A DNA stretch of 64,000 nt from CAXPZW01 sp964221845 (GTDB lineage Bacteria > Bacteroidota > Bacteroidia > Flavobacteriales_D > Sanyastnellaceae): positions 186,001 to 250,000 of the forward strand of contig CAXPZW010000012.1 in NCBI GenBank assembly GCA_964221845.1, in the 5' to 3' direction. The notes beneath the pieces were generated by a model. That model saw nothing but the letters and a program-made list of their open reading frames with translations. It did no database searches and was not told where the DNA came from. Made by a program: the position numbers and the translations under genes. Positions 49,420 through 57,679 of the stretch are shown here, in pieces (the stretch's first letter is position 1; each line of letters begins with the position of its first letter).

Positions 49420-49440
49420 CTTGCACTAACCCCTTGCACT
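49420..49440 (-). repeat. AGTGCAAG-N3-TTAGTGCAAG element, copy 2 (inverted)
   Basis: Reads AGTGCAAG, GGG, TTAGTGCAAG on the minus strand. Confidence 0.8.
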
Positions 49441-49465
49441 AGCCGCGTACTGCCAAGTACGCCAC

Positions 49466-49496
49466 AAAAAAAAGCCGCTCGAAAGCGGCTTTTCCT
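49466..49496. terminator. Bidirectional terminator downstream of tig
   Basis: AAAGCCGCT (49471-49479), CGAA loop, AGCGGCTTT (49484-49492) with an A8 tract on the left and TTTT on the right. It is suited to ending tig transcription on the minus strand. Confidence 0.8.
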
Positions 49497-49543
49497 TTAG
49501 GTAATTTGAGTTTCAATCGGGCAATGCCTCGGGCTCATGCAGT

Positions 49544-49570
49544 CTTGCACTAACCGCTTGCACTTCCACT
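49544..49570 (-). repeat. AGTGCAAG-N3-TTAGTGCAAG element, copy 3 (inverted, extended)
   Basis: 27-bp inverted match to 49079-49105, differing only in the 3-base spacer (CGG versus GAT). It lies 10 bp from the tig stop. Confidence 0.8.
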
Positions 49571-49579
49571 AAGCCCTAG

Positions 49580-50938
49580 TTATTCGGCATCCGGATTGAC
49601 CAGCTTCTTGAACTCGTCAATGCTCACGGATTTTTCCTTCAGTTTGATCAGCTCTTTGGCTGAGGCGATGACCTTCTCCTCGCGGATGAGCTCGAAGATG
49701 CGCTGCACTTCCTCCTTGTTGCTGAGGGCGTTGGCGGCGTACTTCTCCAAGGTCTCCTCGTCCAGGGGCAGTCCGTATTGGGCGTACTGGCCGGCGAGGT
49801 TGGCCTTCACGTGGTCCAGCATCTCGGGGTATTCCACCTTGACGTCGTTGGCGCGTGCGATGCGCTCCTCGATCAGTTGCCATTTTACGCTTTTGGCGTA
49901 GCCGGGGTATTCGGTGTCGAGTTGCTCGTCGGTGAGGGGCTTCTCGTTGGTGGCCTTGATCCAGCGCTTGAGGAAGGCGTCGGGCAGTTCGGGGTTGAAG
50001 TGCTCGATCAGGTTTTCGCTCAGCTGGTTTTTGAAGTACCAGTCTTGGTCGCGCTTGAGGGCGTTTTCGATGTTTTCGGCGATGCGGGCGCGGAAGCCGG
50101 CTTCGTCTTCTACGTTGCCTTCACCAAAGGCCTTGTCGAAGAGCTCTTGGTTGATCTCCGAAGGAGCCAGGCGGCGGATTTCGTTCACACGGAAGCGGAA
50201 GTTGCCTTCGGACAGGTCGTGTACCTCGTCGTGCGAGATGCCGAGCATGCGGCCCAGGTCTTCGTGGTCGCGCGATACTTTGTTGGGGTCCAGGTCTACC
50301 TCGGCACCTTTCTCAAGGCCTACCAGGGCTTTCTTGGTTTTCTTGTCTTCTACGAACTCGATGGATACGGTGCCGTCGTTTAGGATGCCGCCTTCCAGGA
50401 TCTCACCTTCGGGGGTGAGTTGGATGAAGGTGCCCATGAGCATGTCGCTGTCTTCGCTTTTCTCGGGCTCCGAGAGGCTGCCAAAGCGGCGGGCGAGGTT
50501 GTTGACCTCTTCGTCCACCATCTTGTCGTCGACCTTGATGCTGTAGTAGGTCTCTTTGACCTTGTCGAGCTTCACTTCGATTTCAGGGGCGAGGCCCATC
50601 TCGTAGTTGAAGGTGAACTCGGTGGGGTTGTCCCAATCACCTTCTTCCACATCGCTTTCCACCGGCATGGGCTGGCCCAATACCTCCAGCTTGTTTTCGG
50701 TGATGTAGTTGTGGAGCGATTCGCTCAGGAGTTTGTTGATCTCCTCAGCGAGTACGGCCTTGCCTACGCGCTTTTTCACCACAGTCATGGGCACGTTGCC
50801 AGGACGGAAGCCGGGCAAGGTCATGTTCTTGCGGTAATCTTTCAATGCGGCGTTGACGGCAGGCTTGTAATCGCCTTCCACGACTTTGACGGTGAGCTTG
50901 GCGTTCAGCGCGTCGATGTTGTCACGTGTAATTTCCAT
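49580..50938 (-). CDS. tig: Trigger factor (ribosome-associated chaperone)
   Basis: This 452-residue protein begins with the ribosome-binding domain (MEITRDNIDALNAKLTV; LPGFRPGNVPMTVVKKRVG, the GFRxGxxP signature). A PPIase-like middle domain (about 150-240) and a long helical C-domain follow. It shields nascent chains at the exit tunnel. ATG at 50938 is used; the longer frame upstream crosses the tRNA gene. Bacteroidota trigger factors often show a degenerate PPIase domain, as here. It lies downstream of tRNA-Leu on the same strand and 20 kb from clpPX. Confidence 0.92.
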   Translation of the reverse strand: MEITRDNIDALNAKLTVKVVEGDYKPAVNAALKDYRKNMTLPGFRPGNVPMTVVKKRVGKAVLAEEINKLLSESLHNYITENKLEVLGQPMPVESDVEEGDWDNPTEFTFNYEMGLAPEIEVKLDKVKETYYSIKVDDKMVDEEVNNLARRFGSLSEPEKSEDSDMLMGTFIQLTPEGEILEGGILNDGTVSIEFVEDKKTKKALVGLEKGAEVDLDPNKVSRDHEDLGRMLGISHDEVHDLSEGNFRFRVNEIRRLAPSEINQELFDKAFGEGNVEDEAGFRARIAENIENALKRDQDWYFKNQLSENLIEHFNPELPDAFLKRWIKATNEKPLTDEQLDTEYPGYAKSVKWQLIEERIARANDVKVEYPEMLDHVKANLAGQYAQYGLPLDEETLEKYAANALSNKEEVQRIFELIREEKVIASAKELIKLKEKSVSIDEFKKLVNPDAE

Positions 50939-50974
50939 GTGCGTATTTGTACCTCTCCGGCGGATTTTACTTTG

Positions 50975-51059
<85 letters not shown>

Positions 51060-51079
51060 ATGGCCGGAAAAATGGGGGG

Positions 51080-51087
51080 CAAAGGTA
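51080..51087 (-). promoter_or_regulatory. -7 element upstream of tRNA-Leu
   Basis: TACCTTTG on the minus strand (51087-51080) matches TAnnTTTG, 21 bp before the tRNA 5' end. No clear -33 is seen. Confidence 0.5.
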
Positions 51088-51180
51088 GGGTATTTTCGTT
51101 GAATATGTTGTGTGTTGATTTCATGCAGATCACTTGGTGAATGGCGGCTTTCACGCAGCCTTGTTTTCTATTTTCACGGC

Positions 51181-51999
51181 GTGAAACATCTCTTGCTGAT
51201 TTGCATGCTGGCTGTGCCCTTTTGGGGCGCGGGCCAAGACTACCACCTGACCGGTGGGCAGGCGGCGTTGGGGCACGCTACGGTGGCCCAGTCGGGGGTG
51301 TGGTCGGCCTTTTACAACCCGGGTGGGTTGGACTGGTCGGGCGCTACCGGCATCAACGCCGGGGTGTTTTACGACAACCGCTTTGCCCTGGCCGACCTGT
51401 CCATTGGCGGGGTGGCCGTGAGCTATGGCTTTGAAAACGGGGGCACCTTGGGGGTGACCACCGTGCGCTACGGCAACGCGGTGTTCAACGAGCAAACCAC
51501 CGGCCTGGCCTACAGCCGCGTGTTGGGTGAAAAGGTGTCTGCGGGCGTCAAGCTCAACTTCCACAGCCTGCGCATAGGCAACGGCTACGGCAACGCCACC
51601 ACCCTCAGTGGCGACATCGGCTTTCTCTACCAAATGACCGAGAACCTCACCTTGGCAGGTGCCTTGTTCAACCCCACCCGTTCGCAGTATGTGGAGATTG
51701 GGGATGAGCGCTTGCCCATTGTGCTCAAGGGCGGGGCCATGTACCGGTTTTCGGATGCGGTCCAGCTCTCAGGAGAGGTGTGGAAGGAACTCAACGAAGA
51801 CCCCCAACTGCGCGCCGGGCTGCAATACCAACCCGTGGACCGGGTAGTGCTGATGGCCGGGGTGGGCAGTGCGCCTGCGCTGACTTCCTTTGGTGTGGGG
51901 TACCTCGCCGGGGACTTCCGATTGGACCTTGCCGCGGCCTACCACAACCAACTTGGCTTTGCGCCGCAACTCACCTTGAGCTATGCGCCGGTGCGTTAA
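51181..51999 (+). CDS. PorV/PorQ-family outer-membrane protein
   Basis: This protein of about 272 residues has a GTG start, a signal peptide (MKHLLLICMLAVPFWGAGQ) and the family pattern GQAALGHATVAQSGVWSAFYNPGGLDW, then FYDNRFALADLS and repeated barrel strands. PorV and PorQ are outer-membrane components of type IX secretion; this is a related FadL-type barrel, and the exact subfamily is uncertain. The next gene, an HHH-containing outer-membrane protein, overlaps it by 17 bp, a pairing also seen in other Bacteroidota. Confidence 0.75.
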   Translation: MKHLLLICMLAVPFWGAGQDYHLTGGQAALGHATVAQSGVWSAFYNPGGLDWSGATGINAGVFYDNRFALADLSIGGVAVSYGFENGGTLGVTTVRYGNAVFNEQTTGLAYSRVLGEKVSAGVKLNFHSLRIGNGYGNATTLSGDIGFLYQMTENLTLAGALFNPTRSQYVEIGDERLPIVLKGGAMYRFSDAVQLSGEVWKELNEDPQLRAGLQYQPVDRVVLMAGVGSAPALTSFGVGYLAGDFRLDLAAAYHNQLGFAPQLTLSYAPVR

Positions 52000-54061
52000 A
52001 GGCCTGTTGACCCTGGTGCTGCTTTGCCCTACACTCCTCTGGGCACAGGACGACGAAGGCACCCTCATCATCGAACAGCGCATCGAAGCCATCGCCGAGC
52101 TCCTGGATGAAGACGTGGAGCTGGACTACACCACCCTGTTTGACCGCTTCAGCGACTACCTTGAGCGCCCGCTCAACCTCAACGGCGCCACCGAAGAGGA
52201 ACTGCGTGATTTGCTCATGCTCAGTGACATTCAGATTCTGAATCTGCTCGGGCACATCGCCCAATACGGCAAGCTCACCAGCATTTACGAATTGCAAGCC
52301 GTGGAAGGGTTTGATGTGCGCACCATCCGCAACATTCAGCCCTTTGTGACCGTGGCTCCGCCAAGCGAATTGGAGCAGCTCAGCCTCAGCAAACTGCTCA
52401 ACCACGGCACGCACGACCTGGTCATGCGCTACCACTACACCTTTGAACAGGCCGACGGCTTCCGCAACCGGGACGACTCGGTGTCCACCAACGATTTTTT
52501 GGGCGATCCCGGGCGTGTGCTTGTGCGGTACCGCTACCGGTACAAAGACCATTTCAGCCTGGGCTTTACTGCCGAGAAGGATCCAGGTGAGGAGTTCTTC
52601 CAAGGCCAAAACGCAAATGGATTCGACTTTTACTCCGGCCACTTGCATTACCACGATGAAGGCCTGGTGCGCGACGTGGTAGTGGGCGATTACCAAATCC
52701 AATTTGGCCAAGGCGTCACTGCATGGAGCGGATTGGGTCTGGGCAAGAGCTCGTACGTGATGAACGTCAAACGCAGCGGCCGTGGCATCCGCCCGTACAC
52801 CTCGGTGGACGAGAACCGGTTTATGCGCGGCGCGGCCTTCACCCTGGGCAAAGGCGATTGGACGGCAACGGGCTTTTACTCCTCCAAAGGCATCGACGCC
52901 AACGTGGTGGAACCCGATTCACTGTCCAACCCGGACCAGCAACAGATCTCCTCCTTCCAATTGACGGGCCTGCACCGCACCGCCGGAGAGATCCTCGATG
53001 CCGACGCCATCCGCGAGCGGCACATGGGCGGCAACGTGCGTTACCACACCCGCGGATTCAGCGTGGGGGTGACCGGGATTTACTCGGACTACGACGCCGA
53101 TGTGGTGCGCAACCTGACCACCTACAACCAGTTTGACTTCAACGCCAACGAAAACACCGTGATTGGCGCGGATTACCATTACCTGCGCGGGAGCTTGAAC
53201 CTGTTTGGTGAGGTGGCCCGCAGCGCCTCGGGCGGGACGGCGTTGATCCAAGGCGCGCTTTTGGCGTTGCATCCCAACTTGAGCGCATCGGTGGTGTACC
53301 GCCGCTACGACCGGGATTACCACAACATGTTGGGCCTGCCCTTTGGTGAGCTCTCACGCCCGGCCAACGAAAGCGGGATTTACACCGCACTCGAATGGAA
53401 GCTCAGTCAACAATGGCGGGTAGCTGCTTATGCCGATCAGTTCCGTTTCCCATGGTTGCGCTTTCGGGTGGACGCGCCTTCGCAAGGGGTGGATCATTTT
53501 GTGCAGCTGAACTACAAGCCCTCACGGAAGAATGAATTCTACGTGCGCTTCCGACGCCGGGTACGCGAACGCAACATTACCGGCACCGAAGCCATGATCG
53601 ACACCCCCGGAGAAGAGCTGCGCCAACAGGTGCGCCTCAATGCCAGCTACTACGTCGCCCCCAGCGTGCGCCTCAAATCCCGCGCAGAGTGGGTGCGGGC
53701 CCAAGTGGGAGAGGGGGATACCGAGCAGGGCTTCCTGTTTTACCAAGACTTGATCTTTAAGAAAATGGACTGGCCGGTGACCCTGGCCTTGCGCTTCGCT
53801 TTGTTCGATGCCGACAGCTGGGACTCCCGCGTGTACGCGTTTGAGAACGACGTGCTGTACTCCTGGTCCATCCCCCCATACTTTGGACGTGGGTCGCGGT
53901 TTTACGTGATGGCCAAATGGCGGATCTACAAAAAGATCGACCTGTGGGTGCGCTACTCGCAGTGGTACTACACCGATCGCAATGAGATCGGCTCGGGACT
54001 CAACCGCATAGAGGGCAACACCCGAACCGAGCTCAAGGTGCAACTGCGCTGGCGGTTTTAA
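51983..54061 (+). CDS. Outer-membrane protein with N-terminal helix-hairpin-helix repeats
   Basis: This 692-residue protein has a signal peptide (GLLTLVLLCPTLLWAQ). It then has helix-hairpin-helix-like segments (LNLNGATEEELRDLLMLSDIQILNLLGHIAQYGKLTSIYELQAV) resembling ComEA, and a long beta-barrel region with alternating strands to the end (LKVQLRWRF). HHH domains bind DNA non-specifically, so a role in DNA handling at the surface is possible, but the same N-terminus could be structural. It overlaps the PorV/PorQ-like gene, suggesting one complex. Confidence 0.75.
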   Translation: MRRCVKGLLTLVLLCPTLLWAQDDEGTLIIEQRIEAIAELLDEDVELDYTTLFDRFSDYLERPLNLNGATEEELRDLLMLSDIQILNLLGHIAQYGKLTSIYELQAVEGFDVRTIRNIQPFVTVAPPSELEQLSLSKLLNHGTHDLVMRYHYTFEQADGFRNRDDSVSTNDFLGDPGRVLVRYRYRYKDHFSLGFTAEKDPGEEFFQGQNANGFDFYSGHLHYHDEGLVRDVVVGDYQIQFGQGVTAWSGLGLGKSSYVMNVKRSGRGIRPYTSVDENRFMRGAAFTLGKGDWTATGFYSSKGIDANVVEPDSLSNPDQQQISSFQLTGLHRTAGEILDADAIRERHMGGNVRYHTRGFSVGVTGIYSDYDADVVRNLTTYNQFDFNANENTVIGADYHYLRGSLNLFGEVARSASGGTALIQGALLALHPNLSASVVYRRYDRDYHNMLGLPFGELSRPANESGIYTALEWKLSQQWRVAAYADQFRFPWLRFRVDAPSQGVDHFVQLNYKPSRKNEFYVRFRRRVRERNITGTEAMIDTPGEELRQQVRLNASYYVAPSVRLKSRAEWVRAQVGEGDTEQGFLFYQDLIFKKMDWPVTLALRFALFDADSWDSRVYAFENDVLYSWSIPPYFGRGSRFYVMAKWRIYKKIDLWVRYSQWYYTDRNEIGSGLNRIEGNTRTELKVQLRWRF

Positions 54062-54115
54062 CATCTGACGGCCAACCCGGGCACTGTTTTTGCCGTATAC
54101 CAAGGTACCTGAACA

Positions 54116-54436
54116 ATGCGATGCTTCTGGACCATAGCGCTTTTGGCGCTGCCGCTCTTGGCGTGCGCCCAATCCTCCAAACCCACTGCACGTGTGGCAC
54201 CCAACCCGGTGACCGACCGGTTTGTGTTGGAGGTCACCAGTCCTGCAAATCAAGCTTTTAACGCAGAGCTTATGGACCTCGCTGGCACCGTTCTGCACGC
54301 TACAGGTCCGCAAAGAGCAAGCGCCCAATCCACCGCCATTACGGTGGACGTACGCACCCTGCAACGGGGCATCTACTTCTGCCGGGTGGCCTTTGCCAGC
54401 GGCGAGGTGCTCACCGTGCGCGTACTGCTGGAATAG
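54116..54436 (+). CDS. Secreted mini-protein consisting of a T9SS type A sorting domain
   Basis: This 106-residue protein has a signal peptide (FWTIALLALPLLACAQ). The remainder matches a type A C-terminal sorting domain alone: VAPNPVTDRFVLEV, then AELMDLAGTVLHA, TVDVRTLQRGIYFCRV and the ending VRVLLE. No room is left for cargo. Ordinary T9SS substrates carry this domain after a large passenger. It follows the HHH protein by 54 bp and precedes efp. It could be a decoy, a capping peptide or a remnant; see findings. Confidence 0.8.
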   Translation: MRCFWTIALLALPLLACAQSSKPTARVAPNPVTDRFVLEVTSPANQAFNAELMDLAGTVLHATGPQRASAQSTAITVDVRTLQRGIYFCRVAFASGEVLTVRVLLE

Positions 54437-54477
54437 GGAAAAACCGCCTCCCGCAACGATATTCTCAAGCAGCGCGG

Positions 54478-54485
54478 TATTTTTG
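54478..54485 (+). promoter_or_regulatory. -7 element of the efp promoter
   Basis: TATTTTTG matches TAnnTTTG, 20 bp before the efp ATG. No clear -33 is seen. Confidence 0.4.
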
Positions 54486-54504
54486 GGAGCAAATTTTCCC
54501 TGAA

Positions 54505-55071
54505 ATGGCGACCACTTCCGACATCAAGAACGGCCTGTGCATCAAGTACAACAACGACCTCTGGCAAGTCATCGAGTTCCTCCACGTGAAACCCGGTAAA
54601 GGTCCGGCCTTTGTGCGCACCAAACTCAAGAACCTCAACACCGGCAAGGTGCTGGACAACACCTTCAACGCTGGGGTGAAGATCGAGACCGTCCGCATCG
54701 AAACCCGCCACTACCAGTACCTCTACAACGACGACATGGGGTACCACTTCATGAACATGGAGGACTACGAGCAAGTGGCTGTGCCCAAGGTGAAAATCAA
54801 CGCCCCTGGTTTCCTCAAGGATGGCTTGGATTGTCAAGTGATGTTCCACGCCGAAGAGGAAGACATTTTGAACGTGGACCTGCCTCCGCATGTTGAATGC
54901 GAGATCACCTACACCGAGCCCGGCATCAAAGGCGATACCGCCACCAACACGCTCAAGCCTGCGACCATTGATACCGGCGCAGAAATTCGCGTGCCGTTGT
55001 TCATCAACACCGGCGACTGGGTGAAAGTGGACACGCGCGACGGTTCGTACTCCGAGCGCATCAAAAAGTAA
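54505..55071 (+). CDS. efp: Elongation factor P
   Basis: This 188-residue protein has three beta-barrel domains (KOW-like, then two OB folds). The tip loop VKPGKGPAFVRTKL carries the conserved Lys that can be modified. LPPHVECEITYTEPGIKGDTA and TGAEIRVPLFINTGDWVKVDTRDGSY are family hallmarks. EF-P relieves ribosome stalling at polyproline. No epmA/epmB is in this window, so the modification state is unknown. Confidence 0.97.
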   Translation: MATTSDIKNGLCIKYNNDLWQVIEFLHVKPGKGPAFVRTKLKNLNTGKVLDNTFNAGVKIETVRIETRHYQYLYNDDMGYHFMNMEDYEQVAVPKVKINAPGFLKDGLDCQVMFHAEEEDILNVDLPPHVECEITYTEPGIKGDTATNTLKPATIDTGAEIRVPLFINTGDWVKVDTRDGSYSERIKK

Positions 55072-55098
55072 ACCCGGGCTGCGGCCCAAACGATACCT

Positions 55099-55560
55099 AT
55101 GGCTACAGGATTGATTCACTTGCACAGCACCCTGCGTTGGGTGGTGTTGCTTCTGCTCGTGTTTGCGCTGGTCAACAGCTGGCGCGGATGGATGGGCAAA
55201 AAGGAATTCACCAATGGCAACCGCAAGGTGCTGTTGTTCACCTTGATTTCGACCCACATCCAGTTGGTGCTCGGCTTTGCGCTGTTCTTCATGAACGGCT
55301 GGCACAAGGTCTGGGGCCAATCGGATTGGATGAGCGTGCGCGGCCTGCGTTTTTGGGCCATGGAGCACCCCTTGCAAATGACCCTTGGCATCGCACTGAT
55401 CACCATTGGATACTCGCGTGCCAAGCGCCGTGATGGGGCCTGGACCGCTCACCGCACGGCGGCCATCCTGATGACCCTGGGCCTGTTGTTCATCCTGGCT
55501 GCGATTCCTTGGTCGTTCTACGGCCCTGAGGTGGCGCGTCCGCTGTTCCCCGGCATGTGA
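55099..55560 (+). CDS. Four-helix membrane protein, cytochrome b-like
   Basis: This 153-residue protein has four membrane helices (WVVLLLLVFALVNSWRG, HIQLVLGFALFFM, PLQMTLGIALITIGY, TAAILMTLGLLFILAAI). His residues cluster at helix ends (HLHSTLRW, STHIQL, GWHKVW, MEHPLQ, TAHRTA). This is the small 'cytochrome B'-annotated family of Bacteroidota, related in layout to cytochrome b561; haem binding is not proven. The stop overlaps the start of the lipoprotein cytochrome c, suggesting a redox pair. Confidence 0.7.
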   Translation: MATGLIHLHSTLRWVVLLLLVFALVNSWRGWMGKKEFTNGNRKVLLFTLISTHIQLVLGFALFFMNGWHKVWGQSDWMSVRGLRFWAMEHPLQMTLGIALITIGYSRAKRRDGAWTAHRTAAILMTLGLLFILAAIPWSFYGPEVARPLFPGM

Positions 55561-55913
55561 TGCAGAAATTCGTTTGGCTGTTTTGCGTGGTGGTTTTGGT
55601 GGCCTGCGGGGGCGATGCTCCTGCACCTGCTGGAACCGATCCGCCTGCTGCGGCAGAAGCCCAATCCGACGATTACTACGGCATCCCCGCCTCGCGGGTC
55701 AAGCGCCTGTATGTGCCGTGCAGCATTTGCCACGGCGAAAACGGCGATGAGTCCCGCGGCGGAGCTAAGCTGCTGAAGGAGAGCACCATGACCTTTGAGG
55801 AGCGTGTGGGTATCATCACCTACGGCAAGAACACCATGCCGCCCAACAAGGACCGCCTGGAGGCCAAGGAAATCAAGGCCCTGGCCAAATACATCGAGAC
55901 CTTCCGGGAATAA
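55560..55913 (+). CDS. Monohaem cytochrome c lipoprotein
   Basis: This 117-residue protein has a lipobox-type leader (FCVVVLVACGG), a Pro/Ala-rich linker, one haem c site CSICH in YVPCSICHGENGDESRGG, and a Met ligand candidate in TYGKNTMPPNKDRL. ATG at 55560 overlaps the stop of the four-helix gene by one base. It is probably a periplasmic electron carrier, working with its upstream neighbour or with the ACIII/oxidase system. Confidence 0.85.
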   Translation: MQKFVWLFCVVVLVACGGDAPAPAGTDPPAAAEAQSDDYYGIPASRVKRLYVPCSICHGENGDESRGGAKLLKESTMTFEERVGIITYGKNTMPPNKDRLEAKEIKALAKYIETFRE

Positions 55914-57134
55914 ATGGGCAAGTACTACGAGACCCAAAAGGTCGAAGAGACCTGTGTGCTGGTGGGCGTGTGCACCCAACAGCAACCGCGGGAATTGGTG
56001 GACGAATACCTCGACGAGCTTGAGTTTTTGGCCACCACCGCCGATGCGCACACCCAGATGCGCTTTGTCCAAAACCTGGAGAAGGTGGACCCCAAAACCG
56101 TGCTCGGTTCCGGCAAAATCCAAGAAGTGGTGGAGTTTGTGGCCGAGCAGGAAGTGGACATGGTCATCTTCGACGAGGAGCTCTCGCCCAGCCAGCTGCG
56201 CAACCTCGAGCGCCTGTTCAACCCCGACCAGTTTGCCGACCACCAAGTCAAGGTCTTGGACCGTTCCAACCTCATCCTGGACATTTTTGCCCGCAATGCG
56301 CGCACGGCCCACTCCAAAAAGCAGGTGGAACTCGCCCAATACCAATACCTGCTGCCCCGCCTGACCAACATGTGGACCCACCTTTCCAAGCAAAAAGGGG
56401 GCATCGGCATGAAGGGACCGGGGGAGACCGAGATCGAGACCGATCGCCGGATCATCCGCGACAAAATCTCCCTGCTCAAAAAAGAGCTGCAGAAGATCGA
56501 CAAGCAAAAGAGCGTGCAACGCGGCAACCGCGGCGCCCTGGTGCGTGTGGCCGTGGTGGGCTACACCAACGTGGGCAAAAGCACCCTGATGAACCTGCTC
56601 AGCAAAAGCGAGGTGCTGGCCGAAAACAAACTTTTTGCGACCCTGGACACCACCGTGCGCAAAGTGGTGCTGGACAACCTGCCGTTATTGATGGCCGATA
56701 CTGTGGGCTTCATCCGCAAGCTGCCCCACCAACTTGTGGAGTCCTTCAAGTCCACCCTGGACGAAACCCGCGAGGCGGACCTGCTCATGCACGTGCTGGA
56801 CATCTCGCACCCCAACTTTGAGGACCACTACCAAGTGGTGCAAAACACCCTCTCGGACATCGGCACCGCCGATAAGCCCATGATCGTGGTGTTCAACAAG
56901 GTGGACGCCTACCGTTTTGTGGAGCAAGACGCCGACGACCTCAGCCCCCGTACCCGCGAAAACATCCCCCTGGACGAGCTCCAGCAAACCTGGATGGCCC
57001 GCCTCAGCGACAGCAAGGTGGCCTTTGTGAGCGCCAAGGAAAAGCTCGGCATCGACGGCCTGCGCAAACTGCTCTACGATGAGGTGCGCAAGATCCACGT
57101 GGAGCGCTTTCCGTATAATAACTTCTTGTATTGA
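55914..57134 (+). CDS. hflX: Ribosome-associated GTPase HflX
   Basis: This 406-residue protein has the HflX N-terminal domain (VLVGVCTQQQPRELVDEYLDELEFLATTADA, LGSGKIQEVVEFV) and the glycine-rich linker segment GGIGMKGPGETEIETDRRIIRDKI. In the G domain are G1 GYTNVGKSTLMNLL, G3 ADTVGFIRKLP and G4 NKVD. It splits stalled or heat-damaged 70S ribosomes. It begins 1 bp after the cytochrome stop. Confidence 0.96.
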   Translation: MGKYYETQKVEETCVLVGVCTQQQPRELVDEYLDELEFLATTADAHTQMRFVQNLEKVDPKTVLGSGKIQEVVEFVAEQEVDMVIFDEELSPSQLRNLERLFNPDQFADHQVKVLDRSNLILDIFARNARTAHSKKQVELAQYQYLLPRLTNMWTHLSKQKGGIGMKGPGETEIETDRRIIRDKISLLKKELQKIDKQKSVQRGNRGALVRVAVVGYTNVGKSTLMNLLSKSEVLAENKLFATLDTTVRKVVLDNLPLLMADTVGFIRKLPHQLVESFKSTLDETREADLLMHVLDISHPNFEDHYQVVQNTLSDIGTADKPMIVVFNKVDAYRFVEQDADDLSPRTRENIPLDELQQTWMARLSDSKVAFVSAKEKLGIDGLRKLLYDEVRKIHVERFPYNNFLY

Positions 57135-57151
57135 GTTTGTAGTTTGGCAGT

Positions 57152-57679
57152 ATGCCTAAACTGCCCATCCATTCCTCGCACACCAACACGCGTTTTGCCA
57201 CCCTGGTTTTGTGGGGATTGTTGCCCTTGACGGCCGTGACCCTCTTTGTCTTGCTGGTGTTTGAAAAACCGCCGCGCGACCTGTGGCCTTGGGTGTTGAT
57301 GGCGGGCATGGCACTGCTTCCGATTGGACAGGTGTTCGTGTGGCGCAGCGCACGCCGCCACCTGTGGCCGCACCCCAAACGCCAGCGCAATGCCGCTTTG
57401 GACGGTGGGTTGGAGCAGTCGCGCTCCTTGCCAGTAGGCATCCAAGTGGTGAGCTTGTTGTGCATTGTGGCCTTGGCGTTTGAGGCAGTCTTTGGCAGCG
57501 CCGTCCTCACCTTCATACTGTACGAGATCCAAAATGGCGAATACCCACCCGGCCGCTTGGAGGACGTGGTGGGCACCACCTTGACCGGCTTGCATGCGCT
57601 GGCGGCGGTGTTGGGCATCTTCATGCATATTCGGTTGTTGGCCACGCGGGTAGTGCCGCCTGAATTCAGCGAGGGATGA
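57152..57679 (+). CDS. Hypothetical membrane protein
   Basis: This 175-residue protein has four hydrophobic helices (LVLWGLLPLTAVTLFVLLVF, WVLMAGMALLPIGQVFVW, QVVSLLCIVALAFEAVFG, TGLHALAAVLGIFMHIRLL). A basic, Arg/His-rich loop lies between helices 2 and 3 (RSARRHLWPHPKRQRN). I do not recognise the family. It follows hflX by 17 bp and is the first of four small membrane proteins. Confidence 0.65.
   Translation: MPKLPIHSSHTNTRFATLVLWGLLPLTAVTLFVLLVFEKPPRDLWPWVLMAGMALLPIGQVFVWRSARRHLWPHPKRQRNAALDGGLEQSRSLPVGIQVVSLLCIVALAFEAVFGSAVLTFILYEIQNGEYPPGRLEDVVGTTLTGLHALAAVLGIFMHIRLLATRVVPPEFSEG

Larger units (their letters stand above)
49055..49579. repeat. Gene-free 525-bp region with nested inverted repeats and hairpins
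   Basis: This is the only gap over 300 bp. It lies between the convergent DUF3299 gene and tig. It holds a 7-bp tandem repeat (AGTGAAA, five units, 49115-49149) and a 21-bp exact inverted copy of its start (49350-49370). It also has three copies of AGTGCAAG-N3-TTAGTGCAAG (one plus, two minus), two GCCGC-stem terminators and two tight hairpins: GTGTCGC/GCGACAC near 49281, and GCGTACT/AGTACGC near 49445. No coding ORF is convincing. Confidence 0.8.

Noticed and set aside
49191..49496. The two GCCGC-stem hairpins as inverted-repeat ends of an insertion sequence
   Set aside because: They are ordinary terminators with T/A tracts, and no transposase ORF lies between them.
49055..49579. CRISPR array
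   Set aside because: Repeats are few, unequal in spacing and mutually inverted; no spacers and no cas genes.
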